Assembly: GCA_045579305.1 (NCBI GenBank)
Contig: JAZNLY010000135.1
Span: forward strand, 1 to 17,490
DNA: 17,490 nucleotides
Direction of reading: 5' to 3'
Source of the DNA: Fimenecus sp045579305
Lineage (GTDB): Bacteria > Bacillota > Clostridia > Oscillospirales > Acutalibacteraceae
Position 1 is the stretch's first letter. The number at the start of each line of letters is the position of its first letter. A program made the position numbers and the translations under genes. The notes beneath the pieces are model-generated. The model had not been told where the DNA came from, did not search any database, and saw only the letters and a program-made list of their open reading frames with translations. This document shows positions 7,420 to 16,329 of the stretch, one piece after another.

Positions 7420-8763
7420 ATGAAAAAATTTTTATCAATTTTTTTATCAATCTGTATTTTGTGTAGTTTATTTGTAGGTTGTAACAGAGAAAATAACAAC
7501 AGTAATACAGGTCAGAAAGTAAACACAATAAGATTTTTGAATTTCAAGCCTGAAATAGCTAATGTATATGATGAAATATCGAAAGCATATGAAAGGGAAA
7601 CAGGTGTAAGGCTTGTTGTAGAGACGGCTGCAAGTGGTAATTATGAACAGACACTGACTGCAAAAATGGGAACAAATGAAGCACCGACACTTTTTCAGAT
7701 AAACGGACCTAAAGGTTATGCAAACTGGAAGGATTATTGTGCTGATTTATCTGATACGCAATTATATAATCATTTGACCGACAAAAACCTTGCTGTTACT
7801 GTTGATGGAAAGGTTTATGGAATACCTTATGTTGTAGAAGGTTATGGAATAATCTATAACAAGGAAATTACAGATAAGTATTTTGCTCTTGACGGAAGAA
7901 AAACTGAATATAAGTCAATGGATGAAGTAAAGAGCTTTTCTGCATTAAAGGAAATTGTTGAAGATATGCAGAAGAATGCAGAAAAATTGGGTATAAAAGG
8001 TGTTTTTGCATCAACATCTTTAAAAACAGGTGAAGATTGGCGATGGCATACCCATTTGGCAAACATTCCCGTTTATTACGAATTTGATTACAATAATGTT
8101 GATTTGTCAAGTGAAGAAACAAGTAAAATTGACTTTAAGTATTCTGAAAACTTTAAAAAGATATTTGACTTGTATATAAATAACTCCACAACTAATAAAA
8201 AGGTTCTTGGTTCCAAAATCGTTGATGAATCAATGGCAGAATTTGCTCTTGGTCAATGTGCTATGGTACAGAATGGTAACTGGGCATGGGGTCAAATTAA
8301 AAATATTAAAGGAAATGTAGTAAAAGCTGAAAATATAAAGTATTTACCAATTTATATGGGATTTGAAGGTGAAGAAAATCAAGGTTTATGTATAGGTACT
8401 GAAAACTTTTTTGCTATAAATTCTAAAGCAAGTAAAGAGGAACAAAAAGCAACGGAAGACTTTATTTATTGGCTTTTTTCAAGTGAAACCGGCAAATCGT
8501 TTGTAATCAATGAATTGGAACTAATTGCTCCGTTCGACACATTTAATAAAAACGAGGTTCCTGAAGACCCACTTGCACAAGAAGTAATGAGATGGATGAA
8601 TTCAGAAAATATAGAGACAATTCCGTGGAATTTCACCGTGTTTCCAAGCCAGACCTTCAAAAATGATTTTGGTGCAGCTCTTTTACAATACGCTCAAGGC
8701 ACAAAGCAATGGAGTGATGTGAAAAACATTTTTGTAAACAGATGGAAAAGCGAAAGTCAATAA
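7420..8763 (+). CDS. Maltodextrin/sugar ABC transporter solute-binding lipoprotein (family 1)
   Basis: A 447-residue extracellular binding protein. The signal peptide MKKFLSIFLSICILCSLFVG ends at a good lipobox (LFVGC, Cys21), followed by an Asn-rich linker. The mature part has features of family 1 (MalE/MsmE-like) proteins: NTIRFLNFKPE near the start, APTLFQINGP, and DGKVYGIPYVVEGYGIIYNKE, then a Trp-rich C-terminal lobe. It would capture oligosaccharides and deliver them to the two permeases that follow. Alpha-glucan (maltodextrin) specificity is inferred from malQ and glgP in the same operon; the protein itself does not reveal the ligand. It is the first gene of the plus-strand operon, 44 bases ahead of the first permease. 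Confidence 0.9.
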   Translation: MKKFLSIFLSICILCSLFVGCNRENNNSNTGQKVNTIRFLNFKPEIANVYDEISKAYERETGVRLVVETAASGNYEQTLTAKMGTNEAPTLFQINGPKGYANWKDYCADLSDTQLYNHLTDKNLAVTVDGKVYGIPYVVEGYGIIYNKEITDKYFALDGRKTEYKSMDEVKSFSALKEIVEDMQKNAEKLGIKGVFASTSLKTGEDWRWHTHLANIPVYYEFDYNNVDLSSEETSKIDFKYSENFKKIFDLYINNSTTNKKVLGSKIVDESMAEFALGQCAMVQNGNWAWGQIKNIKGNVVKAENIKYLPIYMGFEGEENQGLCIGTENFFAINSKASKEEQKATEDFIYWLFSSETGKSFVINELELIAPFDTFNKNEVPEDPLAQEVMRWMNSENIETIPWNFTVFPSQTFKNDFGAALLQYAQGTKQWSDVKNIFVNRWKSESQ

Positions 8764-8807
8764 TTGAAAAAGTTGTTTTATGAATAATGATAAAGGATGG
8801 ATAAGCT

Positions 8808-9653
8808 TTGGAAAAGAATATAAAAAAATATTTCCCGATATTTGTTCTGCCGACCTTAATTTCCTTTACAGTTGTATTTCTTATTCCATTCATTTTAGGC
8901 ATTTATCTGTCCTTTACAAAATTCACAACTGTAGAAAGCGCTGAATGGGTAGGTTTTGAGAATTATATAAAAGCGTTCACACAGGATGAAAATTTCCTGA
9001 ATGCATTTTGGTTTACAATTAAATTCACTGTTGTGTCAGTTATAACTATAAATGTTTTTGCATTTTCTCTTGCCTTAATATTAACCAAGGCACTAAAAGG
9101 AACATCATTTTTCAGAACAGTATTTTTTATGCCGAATCTTATAGGCGGTATTGTTCTCGGTTATATTTGGAATTTGTTAATCAATGCTGCTTTAGGTATC
9201 TTTGGATTGGATATAACTTATGACGCAAAATATGGTTTTTGGGGATTGGTTATACTTTTAAACTGGCAATTAATCGGATACATGATGGTTATTTATATAG
9301 CAGGTTTACAGAACATTCCAAAGGAATTGAATGAGGCGGCAATGATAGATGGCGCATCATCATTTTCAATATTGAGAAATATAACTATACCAATGGTTAT
9401 GCCATCTGTGACGATATGTTTATTTCTGACGTTGACAAATTCATTCAAATTATTTGACCAAAATCTTGCTTTGACCGGTGGTGCTCCGGGAAGAGAAACT
9501 TCAATGTTGGCACTTGACATTTATAACACGTTTTATGGGCGAGTTGGTTGGCAGGGCGTTGGACAAGCAAAAGCTGTTGTATTTTTTATGATTACAGCTA
9601 TTATCGCATTTGTTCAACTTAAAATAACAGGAAGAAAAGAGGTCGAGCACTGA
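8808..9653 (+). CDS. Sugar ABC transporter permease, MalF-like (TTG start)
   Basis: A 281-residue inner-membrane permease with about six hydrophobic segments and the coupling motif EAAMIDGA (176-183), which docks on the ATPase. It pairs with the next permease to import the sugar bound by the lipoprotein. The start is TTG at 8808: a stop codon lies two codons upstream in frame, no ATG is nearby, and AAAGGATGG sits about 7 bases before it. The short N-terminus without the extra domains of E. coli MalF is usual in Gram-positive MsmF-like permeases. The stop overlaps the next ATG by one base (TGATG). Confidence 0.9.
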   Translation: MEKNIKKYFPIFVLPTLISFTVVFLIPFILGIYLSFTKFTTVESAEWVGFENYIKAFTQDENFLNAFWFTIKFTVVSVITINVFAFSLALILTKALKGTSFFRTVFFMPNLIGGIVLGYIWNLLINAALGIFGLDITYDAKYGFWGLVILLNWQLIGYMMVIYIAGLQNIPKELNEAAMIDGASSFSILRNITIPMVMPSVTICLFLTLTNSFKLFDQNLALTGGAPGRETSMLALDIYNTFYGRVGWQGVGQAKAVVFFMITAIIAFVQLKITGRKEVEH

Positions 9654-10492
9654 TGAAAGTACGAAAAAAAATATCTGATGCCGTATCATTTTTGTTTCTT
9701 CTTTTGTTATCTTTGTTATTTTTATTACCTATATTTCTTGTTATTGTTAACTCTTTCAAATCAAGATTTAATATAGTAAGTAGTCCGTTCCAATTTCCTG
9801 ACGAGGAGACTTTTGTAGGACTCGAAAATTATCTCAATGGCATTCAGTCATCAGGAATTATCGGAGCTTTTTTCAGGACATTATTTATTACTCTGTTTTC
9901 TGTTCTTGCAATTGTCATTTTTACATCAATGACAGCGTGGTATATAACAAGAGTCAGCACAAAATTTAATAAGGTAATATATTATCTCTTTATTTCCAGT
10001 ATGATAGTGCCATTTCAGATGGTTATGTTTACAATGACAGCAATAAGTATCAAGCTAGGATTAAATAGTCCGTTAGGAATAATACCGGTATATCTTGGTT
10101 TTGGCTCAGGACTATCGGTTTTTATGTTCAGCGGATTTGTAAAGGGGTTACCTCGTGAGATTGAAGAAGCAGCAATGATTGATGGTTGTAGTCCGTTAAA
10201 AACTTTTTTCTATGTTGTTTTTCCAGTTCTTAAACCTATTGTAATTACCGTTTCAATTTTAAATGCAATGTGGATATGGAATGATTTCTTGTTACCATAT
10301 CTATTATTAGGTTCTAACAACAAAACTCTGTCAGTTGCCATACAGTTAACTATGCAAGGTGCTTATGGTTCAATAGATTGGGGTGGCTTTATGGCAATGT
10401 TGGTGTTGGCAATAATACCAATTATAATTTTCTATCTGTTGTGTCAGAAATATATAATAAAAGGCGTTATTGATGGCGCTGTGAAAGGATAA
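9653..10492 (+). CDS. Sugar ABC transporter permease, MalG-like
   Basis: A 279-residue permease with about six membrane segments and the EAA loop motif EAAMIDG (172-178). The opening block LLPIFLVIVNSFKS and the C-terminal end YIIKGVIDGAVKG are typical of MalG/MsmG-type subunits. It forms a heterodimer with the preceding permease. The ATG shares one base with the upstream stop, which suggests coupled translation. The ATPase gene follows after 10 bases. Sugar class is inferred from the operon. Confidence 0.91.
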   Translation: MKVRKKISDAVSFLFLLLLSLLFLLPIFLVIVNSFKSRFNIVSSPFQFPDEETFVGLENYLNGIQSSGIIGAFFRTLFITLFSVLAIVIFTSMTAWYITRVSTKFNKVIYYLFISSMIVPFQMVMFTMTAISIKLGLNSPLGIIPVYLGFGSGLSVFMFSGFVKGLPREIEEAAMIDGCSPLKTFFYVVFPVLKPIVITVSILNAMWIWNDFLLPYLLLGSNNKTLSVAIQLTMQGAYGSIDWGGFMAMLVLAIIPIIIFYLLCQKYIIKGVIDGAVKG

Positions 10493-10502
10493 GGTTGTTA
10501 TA

Positions 10503-11600
10503 ATGGCATCTATTAATTTAAAAAACATAAAAAAAACTTATGAAGATGGTGTGACAGTAATTGACAACCTAAATTTAGATATAAACGATAAGGAATTTAT
10601 AATACTTGTAGGACCGTCAGGGTGTGGAAAATCAACTACGCTCAGGATGATTGCCGGTTTAGAAGAAATCACTTCCGGTGATTTGTATATTGGCGAAAAA
10701 AGAGTCAATAATATTTCACCGAAGGACAGAGACATTGCAATGGTTTTTCAAAGCTATGCTTTGTATCCTCATATGAGTGTATATAAAAATATGGCATTTG
10801 GTTTAAGGAATAGAAAAGTTCCTAAGGATGAAATAGATAAAAAAGTCAAAGCAGCGGCTAAAATGCTTGATATTGAGGAATATCTACACAGAAAACCTCG
10901 AGCATTGTCAGGTGGACAACGTCAGCGTGTTGCCTTAGGTCGTGCAATGGTGCGTGAGCCTTCTGTTTTTTTACTTGATGAACCACTATCAAATCTCGAT
11001 GCAAAGCTTCGTACTGAAATGAGAAACAGAATTTCAATGCTTCATAAAGAACTTGAAACAACATTTGTATATGTAACTCATGACCAGACCGAGGCAATGA
11101 CAATGGCGGATAGAATCGTTGTAATGAAAGATGGTGTAATCCAGCAGTTTGACACACCAAAGATGTTGTACAATCATCCCAAAAATCTGTTTGTTGCAGG
11201 GTTTATCGGCTCACCACAGATGAATTTTATTTCATGTATAATCAAAAAAAAGAATAATAAGTATGTTGCTGATACAATGAATTACAGTATAAATTTACCT
11301 GAAAGAATGAGTGATTATCTTCTGATGTATGAAAATAAAGAGGTTATTCTTGGAATCAGACCGGAAGATATGTCAATAGCACAGAAAACAGATGAAGAAA
11401 ATGTAATTGAACTCTATGTTACTATTGTTGAAATGACAGGTGCGGATTATTTTTTATATGGTGAAATTAATGGGAACAAATTAATTGCTAATGTTTCTTC
11501 CAATATGATTATAAAAAGTGATAAAAAATATAAATTGAAAATTGATATTGACAGAATCCATATCTTTGATAAAATCAATGAAAGACTTATATGTGATTGA
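10503..11600 (+). CDS. Sugar ABC transporter ATPase, MsmX/MalK/UgpC type
   Basis: A 365-residue single-domain ATPase with all motifs intact: Walker A GPSGCGKST (37-45), Q-loop VFQSYALYPHMSVYKN (Gln83), signature LSGGQRQRVALGRA (135-148), Walker B VFLLDEPLSNLDA (155-167) and the switch His in THDQTEA (His193). Residues from about 235 on are the C-terminal regulatory OB/TOBE region of CUT1 ATPases; NKEVILGIRPEDM is typical. It energises the preceding permease pair. Many Firmicutes share one distant MsmX among several sugar transporters, so a dedicated copy inside the operon is worth noting, though it may also serve others. AGGATAAGG precedes the ATG. Confidence 0.93.
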   Translation: MASINLKNIKKTYEDGVTVIDNLNLDINDKEFIILVGPSGCGKSTTLRMIAGLEEITSGDLYIGEKRVNNISPKDRDIAMVFQSYALYPHMSVYKNMAFGLRNRKVPKDEIDKKVKAAAKMLDIEEYLHRKPRALSGGQRQRVALGRAMVREPSVFLLDEPLSNLDAKLRTEMRNRISMLHKELETTFVYVTHDQTEAMTMADRIVVMKDGVIQQFDTPKMLYNHPKNLFVAGFIGSPQMNFISCIIKKKNNKYVADTMNYSINLPERMSDYLLMYENKEVILGIRPEDMSIAQKTDEENVIELYVTIVEMTGADYFLYGEINGNKLIANVSSNMIIKSDKKYKLKIDIDRIHIFDKINERLICD

Positions 11601-11643
11601 CATTTAAAGTAAAAAAATATATATTTCTTATCAGGTGATTTTT

Positions 11644-13137
11644 ATGAGGTCAAGCGGAGTTTTAATGCATATATCTTCATTACCGGGTGAAACAGGAATT
11701 GGCACATTAGGTAAAGAAGCATATAGATTTGTTGATTTTTTGAAAAATAGTGGACAGACATATTGGCAGGTTTTACCTCTTTGTCCTACAAGTTATGGTG
11801 ATTCACCATACCAATCTTTTTCAACTTTTGCAGGAAATCCTTTTTTTATTGATTTTGATTTGTTATGTGAACAAAAGTTGTTGAATAAGTCCGATTATAA
11901 GAAGATTAACTGGGGCAAAAATCCTGAAAAAGTTGATTATAATAAAGTTTCTGCAAATAAATTAAAAGTTTTAAAAACAGCATATAAAAAATTTATCCCA
12001 AACAAAAAATATGAAAAGTTTTGCAATGATAATTCTTTTTGGCTTGACGATTTTGCCCTATATATGGCTTTGAAGGATTGTTTCAATGGTATACCTTGGT
12101 ACGAGTGGAATAAAGACATCGTTTTAAGAAAAAAAGATGCTATAGAAGGAGCAAATAAACGATTATGTAATGAAATATCCTTTTACAAAACAGTTCAATA
12201 TTTCTTTTTTGAACAATGGAACAATATAAAGGATTATGCAAATCAAAATGGTATTAAAATCATTGGTGATATCCCAATTTACGTAGCAGGAGACAGTGCT
12301 GATGTTTGGGCTAATCCAAAGCAATTTTTACTTGATGATGATTGTAATCCTATTGAGGTAGCCGGTTGTCCTCCGGATGCTTTTTCCAATGAAGGTCAGT
12401 TATGGGGAAATCCTTTGTATAATTGGGAATATATGAAAAAAGACGGATATTCATGGTGGAAAAACCGAATTGAGCATCTTTGTATTATGTGTGATGTTAT
12501 ACGTATTGACCATTTCAGAGGCTTTGAATCTTACTACTGTATTCCTGCCGGTTCTAAAACTGCAAAAATCGGTGAGTGGAGAAAAGGCCCCGGAATCGAA
12601 TTTTTCCGTGAGATTGAACGTGATTTAGGAAAAAAAGAAATAATTGCGGAAGATTTAGGCTTTTTGACACCTGCTGTAACAAAGATGCTTAAACAAAGTA
12701 AATATCCGGGAATGAAAGTACTTCAGTTTGCATTTGATACAGATGAAGAAAATGATTATCTTCTCCATAATTTCACAAAAAATTCAGTTGCATATACAGG
12801 TACACATGATAATGATACAGTAATTGGTTTTATGACGAAGACTGCACCTCTTAAAACCCGCAAAAGAGCAAGAGAATATCTTCGGTTATCAAGAAGAGAA
12901 GGTTATAACTGGGGATTTATTAAAGCAGTTTTATCGAGTAATTCTGACACTGCAATAGTTACAATGCAAGATATTTTGGGACTTGGTAATGAAGCACGAA
13001 TGAATTATCCATCGACTATTAAAGGTAATTGGCAATGGCGTGCAAATTCTGATTATATAACTGATGATTTATCAGAAAAATTAAGATATTATACAAGCCT
13101 TTATCAAAGAATTCCTAAAAAGAAAAGAGTAAAATAA
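11644..13137 (+). CDS. malQ: 4-alpha-glucanotransferase (amylomaltase, GH77)
   Basis: A 497-residue cytoplasmic enzyme that transfers alpha-1,4-glucan segments between maltodextrins, releasing glucose and lengthening chains for the phosphorylase. GH77 motifs are complete: nucleophile Asp289 in RIDHFRGF, acid/base Glu336 in IIAEDLGF and Asp389 in GTHDNDT. The start GVLMHISSLP and the block PLCPTSYGDSPYQSFS are also diagnostic. The length matches bacterial amylomaltases. The frame can be read from a GTG at 11635, but that GTG is part of the ribosome site AGGTGA. ATG at 11644 is therefore the likely start, five bases after it. The stop is immediately followed by the glgP ATG. Confidence 0.95.
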   Translation: MRSSGVLMHISSLPGETGIGTLGKEAYRFVDFLKNSGQTYWQVLPLCPTSYGDSPYQSFSTFAGNPFFIDFDLLCEQKLLNKSDYKKINWGKNPEKVDYNKVSANKLKVLKTAYKKFIPNKKYEKFCNDNSFWLDDFALYMALKDCFNGIPWYEWNKDIVLRKKDAIEGANKRLCNEISFYKTVQYFFFEQWNNIKDYANQNGIKIIGDIPIYVAGDSADVWANPKQFLLDDDCNPIEVAGCPPDAFSNEGQLWGNPLYNWEYMKKDGYSWWKNRIEHLCIMCDVIRIDHFRGFESYYCIPAGSKTAKIGEWRKGPGIEFFREIERDLGKKEIIAEDLGFLTPAVTKMLKQSKYPGMKVLQFAFDTDEENDYLLHNFTKNSVAYTGTHDNDTVIGFMTKTAPLKTRKRAREYLRLSRREGYNWGFIKAVLSSNSDTAIVTMQDILGLGNEARMNYPSTIKGNWQWRANSDYITDDLSEKLRYYTSLYQRIPKKKRVK

Positions 13138-15486
13138 ATGTTACAAATAGTTAATGATGCAATTAAATTTGCAAAAAATAAATATTTTAAAGATATAAAA
13201 GAACTTAATTCAAATGAGCTTCACGAAGTTGTTTCATCCGCCGTAATGTCATATATTGCTAACGATTGGAAAAACAGTAAAGATAAACGAATTAAAAACA
13301 GAACAGCATTCTACTTATCAGCTGAATTTCTTGTTGGACGCGCAATTTATAATAATCTTGTATCTAAAGGCTTATATGATGATATTGAGAAAGAACTCAA
13401 TGAATATGGTGTATCATTAAAAGCTCTTGAGGATGTTGAAGATGCTGCGCTTGGTAATGGTGGTTTAGGTCGTCTTGCTGCTTGTTTTCTTGACAGTGCA
13501 GCAACACTTGATATACCTCTTGACGGATATGGTATACGTTATAAATATGGTTTGTTTAAACAGGATATTGTAGATGGGTTTCAGACTGAAACTGCAGATG
13601 ACTGGACAAAATACGGTGACCCATGGTCTGTGAGATGTGAAAGTGATACTGTAACAGTCGATTTTAAAGATATGTCTGTTAAAGCCGTGCCTTATGATAT
13701 GCCGATTATTGGTTATGGTACAAATAATATCGGTACATTAAGACTCTGGCAAAGTGAATCGCTTGTTCCGTTTGATTTTGATTTGTTTAATGCACAAAAA
13801 TACGATAAATCTGTTGCATTAAAAAACAGAGCAGAAGATATTTCTCGTGTTCTTTATCCAAACGACGACAACAATGAAGGAAAAAAGTTAAGACTTAAAC
13901 AGCAGTATTTTTTCTCAAGTGCATCATTACAGGATATTATCAGAAAATATAAGACTATTCATGACAATGATTTCACAAAGTTTGCAGATTATATTACAAT
14001 ACAGCTTAATGATACACATCCTGTAATTTCAATTCCTGAGCTTATCAGACTTTTAACAGTTTATGAAAATATAAAGTTTGAAGATGCAGTTGAGATTTGT
14101 AAAAATGTATTTAATTATACAAACCATACAATTATGCAGGAAGCACTTGAAAAATGGGATTTAAAACTTATTCGGGATACAATTCCACAGGTGCTTGATA
14201 TTATCAAGAAACTTGATAAAATGCTTAAATCAGAGCTTAAAAAAGCAAATATTGATAAAGAAAAAGCATCAAGAATGCAGATTATTCAAGATAAAAGAGT
14301 ACACATGGCTTATCTTGCAATTTTCTGTTCAAGATATATTAATGGAGTTGCAAGAATTCATACTGAAATTCTAAAAACAGATGTTTTGAAAGACTGGTAT
14401 GAATTGTATCCTGAAAAGTTCCAGAATAAGACCAATGGTATTACTCAAAGAAGATGGTTGTTGCTTTGCAATAAAGAATTATCTTCACTTGTTACTGAAC
14501 TTTTAGGTAGTGACGAGTGGGTTACTGACCTTGATAAACTCAGAGAACTGGAAAAATATGCCGATAATGAAGATGTTATTAACAGGTTTATAGCAATCAA
14601 AGAATCCAAGAAAAAGCAATTGGTAGATTATATAAAAGTTCATGATGGTGTGGAAGTTGATACAAATTCAATTTTTGATATTCAGATTAAACGACTTCAC
14701 GAATATAAACGTCAGTTACTTAATGCACTTGCGATTCTTGAACTTTACTTTGAAATCAAAGAGGGTACATTAAAGGACTTTGTACCAACAACATTTATCT
14801 TTGGCGCAAAATCTGCTCCAGGATATGCTCGTGCAAAGGGTATAATCAAGCTTATCAATGAAATTGCCAATCTTATCGAAAAAGATAAGGAAGTATCAAA
14901 ATATATAAAAGTTGTTTTTGTTAAGAATTATAATGTTTCTTATGCTGAAAAACTTGTTGCTGCAGCAGAAGTCAGTGAACAGATTTCAACTGCAGGTACA
15001 GAGGCTTCTGGTACAGGCAACATGAAACTTATGCTTAACGGTGCAGTCACCCTTGGAACTTTTGACGGTGCAAATATCGAAATCGTCGAAGAAGCAGGGG
15101 AAGAAAACAACTATATATTTGGTGCAAGAGTAGAAGATATTGAGGAAATTAATAAAACCTATTCTTCGAAAGAAATATATGAAAATGATGAAGATATAAA
15201 GCGTGTTCTCGATGCCCTTGTTGATGGTACACTTAAAGATGGAAGAACAAAGATTTTTAAGGAACTTTATGATTCACTTCTTAAAGGTGCATCATGGCAT
15301 AAGCCTGACCATTACTACCTTCTTCTTGATTTTAATGATTATGTTGATGCCAAGAAACGAGTAAACTCCGACTATAAGAATAAAAAAGAATTCTATAAAA
15401 AGTGTTGGCTCAATATGTGTAATGCAGGTAAATTCTCATCAGACAGAACAATTAAAGAATATGCTAAAGAAATTTGGCATGTATAA
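13138..15486 (+). CDS. glgP: Glycogen/maltodextrin phosphorylase (GT35)
   Basis: A 782-residue enzyme that uses phosphate to release glucose-1-phosphate from the non-reducing ends of alpha-1,4-glucans. Diagnostic blocks are GNGGLGRLAACF (106-117), QLNDTHPVISIPELIRLL, GITQRRWLLLCN and the cofactor site SGTGNMKLMLNG with the pyridoxal-phosphate lysine at about residue 630. The length is slightly below E. coli MalP/GlgP (about 800-815) but no motif is missing. The gene starts directly after the malQ stop with a poor ribosome site (AAAAGAG), so coupled translation is likely. With MalQ it forms the intracellular degradation step for imported maltodextrins; it may also act on stored glycogen. The last gene of the operon, it is followed by a strong terminator. 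Confidence 0.95.
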   Translation: MLQIVNDAIKFAKNKYFKDIKELNSNELHEVVSSAVMSYIANDWKNSKDKRIKNRTAFYLSAEFLVGRAIYNNLVSKGLYDDIEKELNEYGVSLKALEDVEDAALGNGGLGRLAACFLDSAATLDIPLDGYGIRYKYGLFKQDIVDGFQTETADDWTKYGDPWSVRCESDTVTVDFKDMSVKAVPYDMPIIGYGTNNIGTLRLWQSESLVPFDFDLFNAQKYDKSVALKNRAEDISRVLYPNDDNNEGKKLRLKQQYFFSSASLQDIIRKYKTIHDNDFTKFADYITIQLNDTHPVISIPELIRLLTVYENIKFEDAVEICKNVFNYTNHTIMQEALEKWDLKLIRDTIPQVLDIIKKLDKMLKSELKKANIDKEKASRMQIIQDKRVHMAYLAIFCSRYINGVARIHTEILKTDVLKDWYELYPEKFQNKTNGITQRRWLLLCNKELSSLVTELLGSDEWVTDLDKLRELEKYADNEDVINRFIAIKESKKKQLVDYIKVHDGVEVDTNSIFDIQIKRLHEYKRQLLNALAILELYFEIKEGTLKDFVPTTFIFGAKSAPGYARAKGIIKLINEIANLIEKDKEVSKYIKVVFVKNYNVSYAEKLVAAAEVSEQISTAGTEASGTGNMKLMLNGAVTLGTFDGANIEIVEEAGEENNYIFGARVEDIEEINKTYSSKEIYENDEDIKRVLDALVDGTLKDGRTKIFKELYDSLLKGASWHKPDHYYLLLDFNDYVDAKKRVNSDYKNKKEFYKKCWLNMCNAGKFSSDRTIKEYAKEIWHV

Positions 15487-15490
15487 GAAA

Positions 15491-15516
15491 TTAAGGACTC
15501 CTTTGAGTCCTTTTTC
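15491..15516 (+). terminator. Rho-independent terminator after glgP
   Basis: A perfect 8-pair stem AAGGACTC (15493-15500) and GAGTCCTT (15505-15512) with a 4-base loop, followed by a T-rich tail (TTT at 15513-15515). It begins a few bases after the glgP stop and should end the maltodextrin operon transcript. Confidence 0.88.
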
Positions 15517-15545
15517 TTGCATATTTGTATGTTTCAATATATAAT
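15517..15545 (+). promoter_or_regulatory. Candidate promoter of birA-bioY
   Basis: A perfect -10 box TATAAT (15540-15545) lies 17 bases after TTGCAT (15517-15522, a weak -35), directly behind the glgP terminator. Transcription would begin near 15551, only a few bases before the ribosome site of the TTG start at 15562. The position between a terminator and a new operon supports it, although the -35 matches poorly. Confidence 0.5.
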
Positions 15546-15561
15546 ATCTTCGGTGATAGTT

Positions 15562-16329
15562 TTGGATATAAGAATATTAAAACAGTATTTAAATCAAAAA
15601 CTTAATATCACAATTTTTGATGAACTCGATTCTACTAACAATTATTTGAAGAAATTAGGTTCACAAGGTGAAATAGAAAATCAACTCGTTATAGCTTTGA
15701 GTCAGACAGGTGGCAGGGGAAGAATGGGTCGTTCTTTTTATTCGCCAAATGGTACAGGTATCTATTTTTCTCTACTTTTACACCCTGATTATACTGTCGA
15801 AAAATCACTTTTATTGACTGTTATGGCTGCTGTTTCTGTTGCTGAAACAGTAATGAAATATAACGAGAATGATGTAAAAATCAAGTGGGTTAACGATGTT
15901 TATATTGATGGTAAAAAAGTATGTGGTATTTTGACTGAGGGTTCAATAAATGCTATAAAAAAACTTGATTATGCAGTAGTCGGTATAGGAATAAATGTAA
16001 TTGCACCTGAAAATGGTTTTCCTGAAGATATAAAGACAAGTGCAACTGCAATTTTCCCGGGAAAAACACAAGAATATATTAAGGAAAAAATTGTTGCTGA
16101 AGTAGTAAACAGCTTTTTTAAGATGTGCAACGGAATTGATACTGATTTTATTAAGAGATATAAAGAATACTCATATCTTACAGGTAAAGAAATCAATATT
16201 ATTCAAGGTGATAATACAAGGTCAGCAACCGTATTTGACATTACTGATGATTGTCATTTACTTGTTAAGAATAAGAATGGTGAAATCGAGGAGATTTCGT
16301 CAGGCGATGTTAGTGTGAGGTTAAAATGA
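15562..16329 (+). CDS. birA: Biotin-[acetyl-CoA-carboxylase] ligase, without DNA-binding domain
   Basis: A 255-residue ligase that activates biotin with ATP and attaches it to the lysine of biotin carboxyl carrier proteins. Motifs are FDELDSTN near the N-terminus, the biotinyl-AMP loop GRGRMGR (51-57), KWVNDV (108-113; the usual Pro is Val) and GKKVCGILTEG, followed by a C-terminal SH3-like segment. There is no N-terminal helix-turn-helix, so it is the single-function type and not a repressor. The open frame extends upstream to 15517, but that stretch covers the glgP terminator tail and the candidate promoter. TTG at 15562 is preferred because GGTGA lies about 5 bases before it and FDELDSTN then falls at the usual distance; ATG at 15529 is the alternative. 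The stop overlaps bioY by four bases. Confidence 0.9.
   Translation: MDIRILKQYLNQKLNITIFDELDSTNNYLKKLGSQGEIENQLVIALSQTGGRGRMGRSFYSPNGTGIYFSLLLHPDYTVEKSLLLTVMAAVSVAETVMKYNENDVKIKWVNDVYIDGKKVCGILTEGSINAIKKLDYAVVGIGINVIAPENGFPEDIKTSATAIFPGKTQEYIKEKIVAEVVNSFFKMCNGIDTDFIKRYKEYSYLTGKEINIIQGDNTRSATVFDITDDCHLLVKNKNGEIEEISSGDVSVRLK

Noticed and set aside
10858..11160. Minus-strand open frame of 100 codons inside the sugar ATPase gene
   Set aside because: It is antisense to the conserved signature, Walker B and switch motifs of a clear ATPase, and it has no ribosome site or family resemblance.
11635..11643. GTG start giving a three-residue longer MalQ
   Set aside because: The GTG is part of the AGGTGA ribosome site for the ATG at 11644, and the longer N-terminus does not improve the family match.
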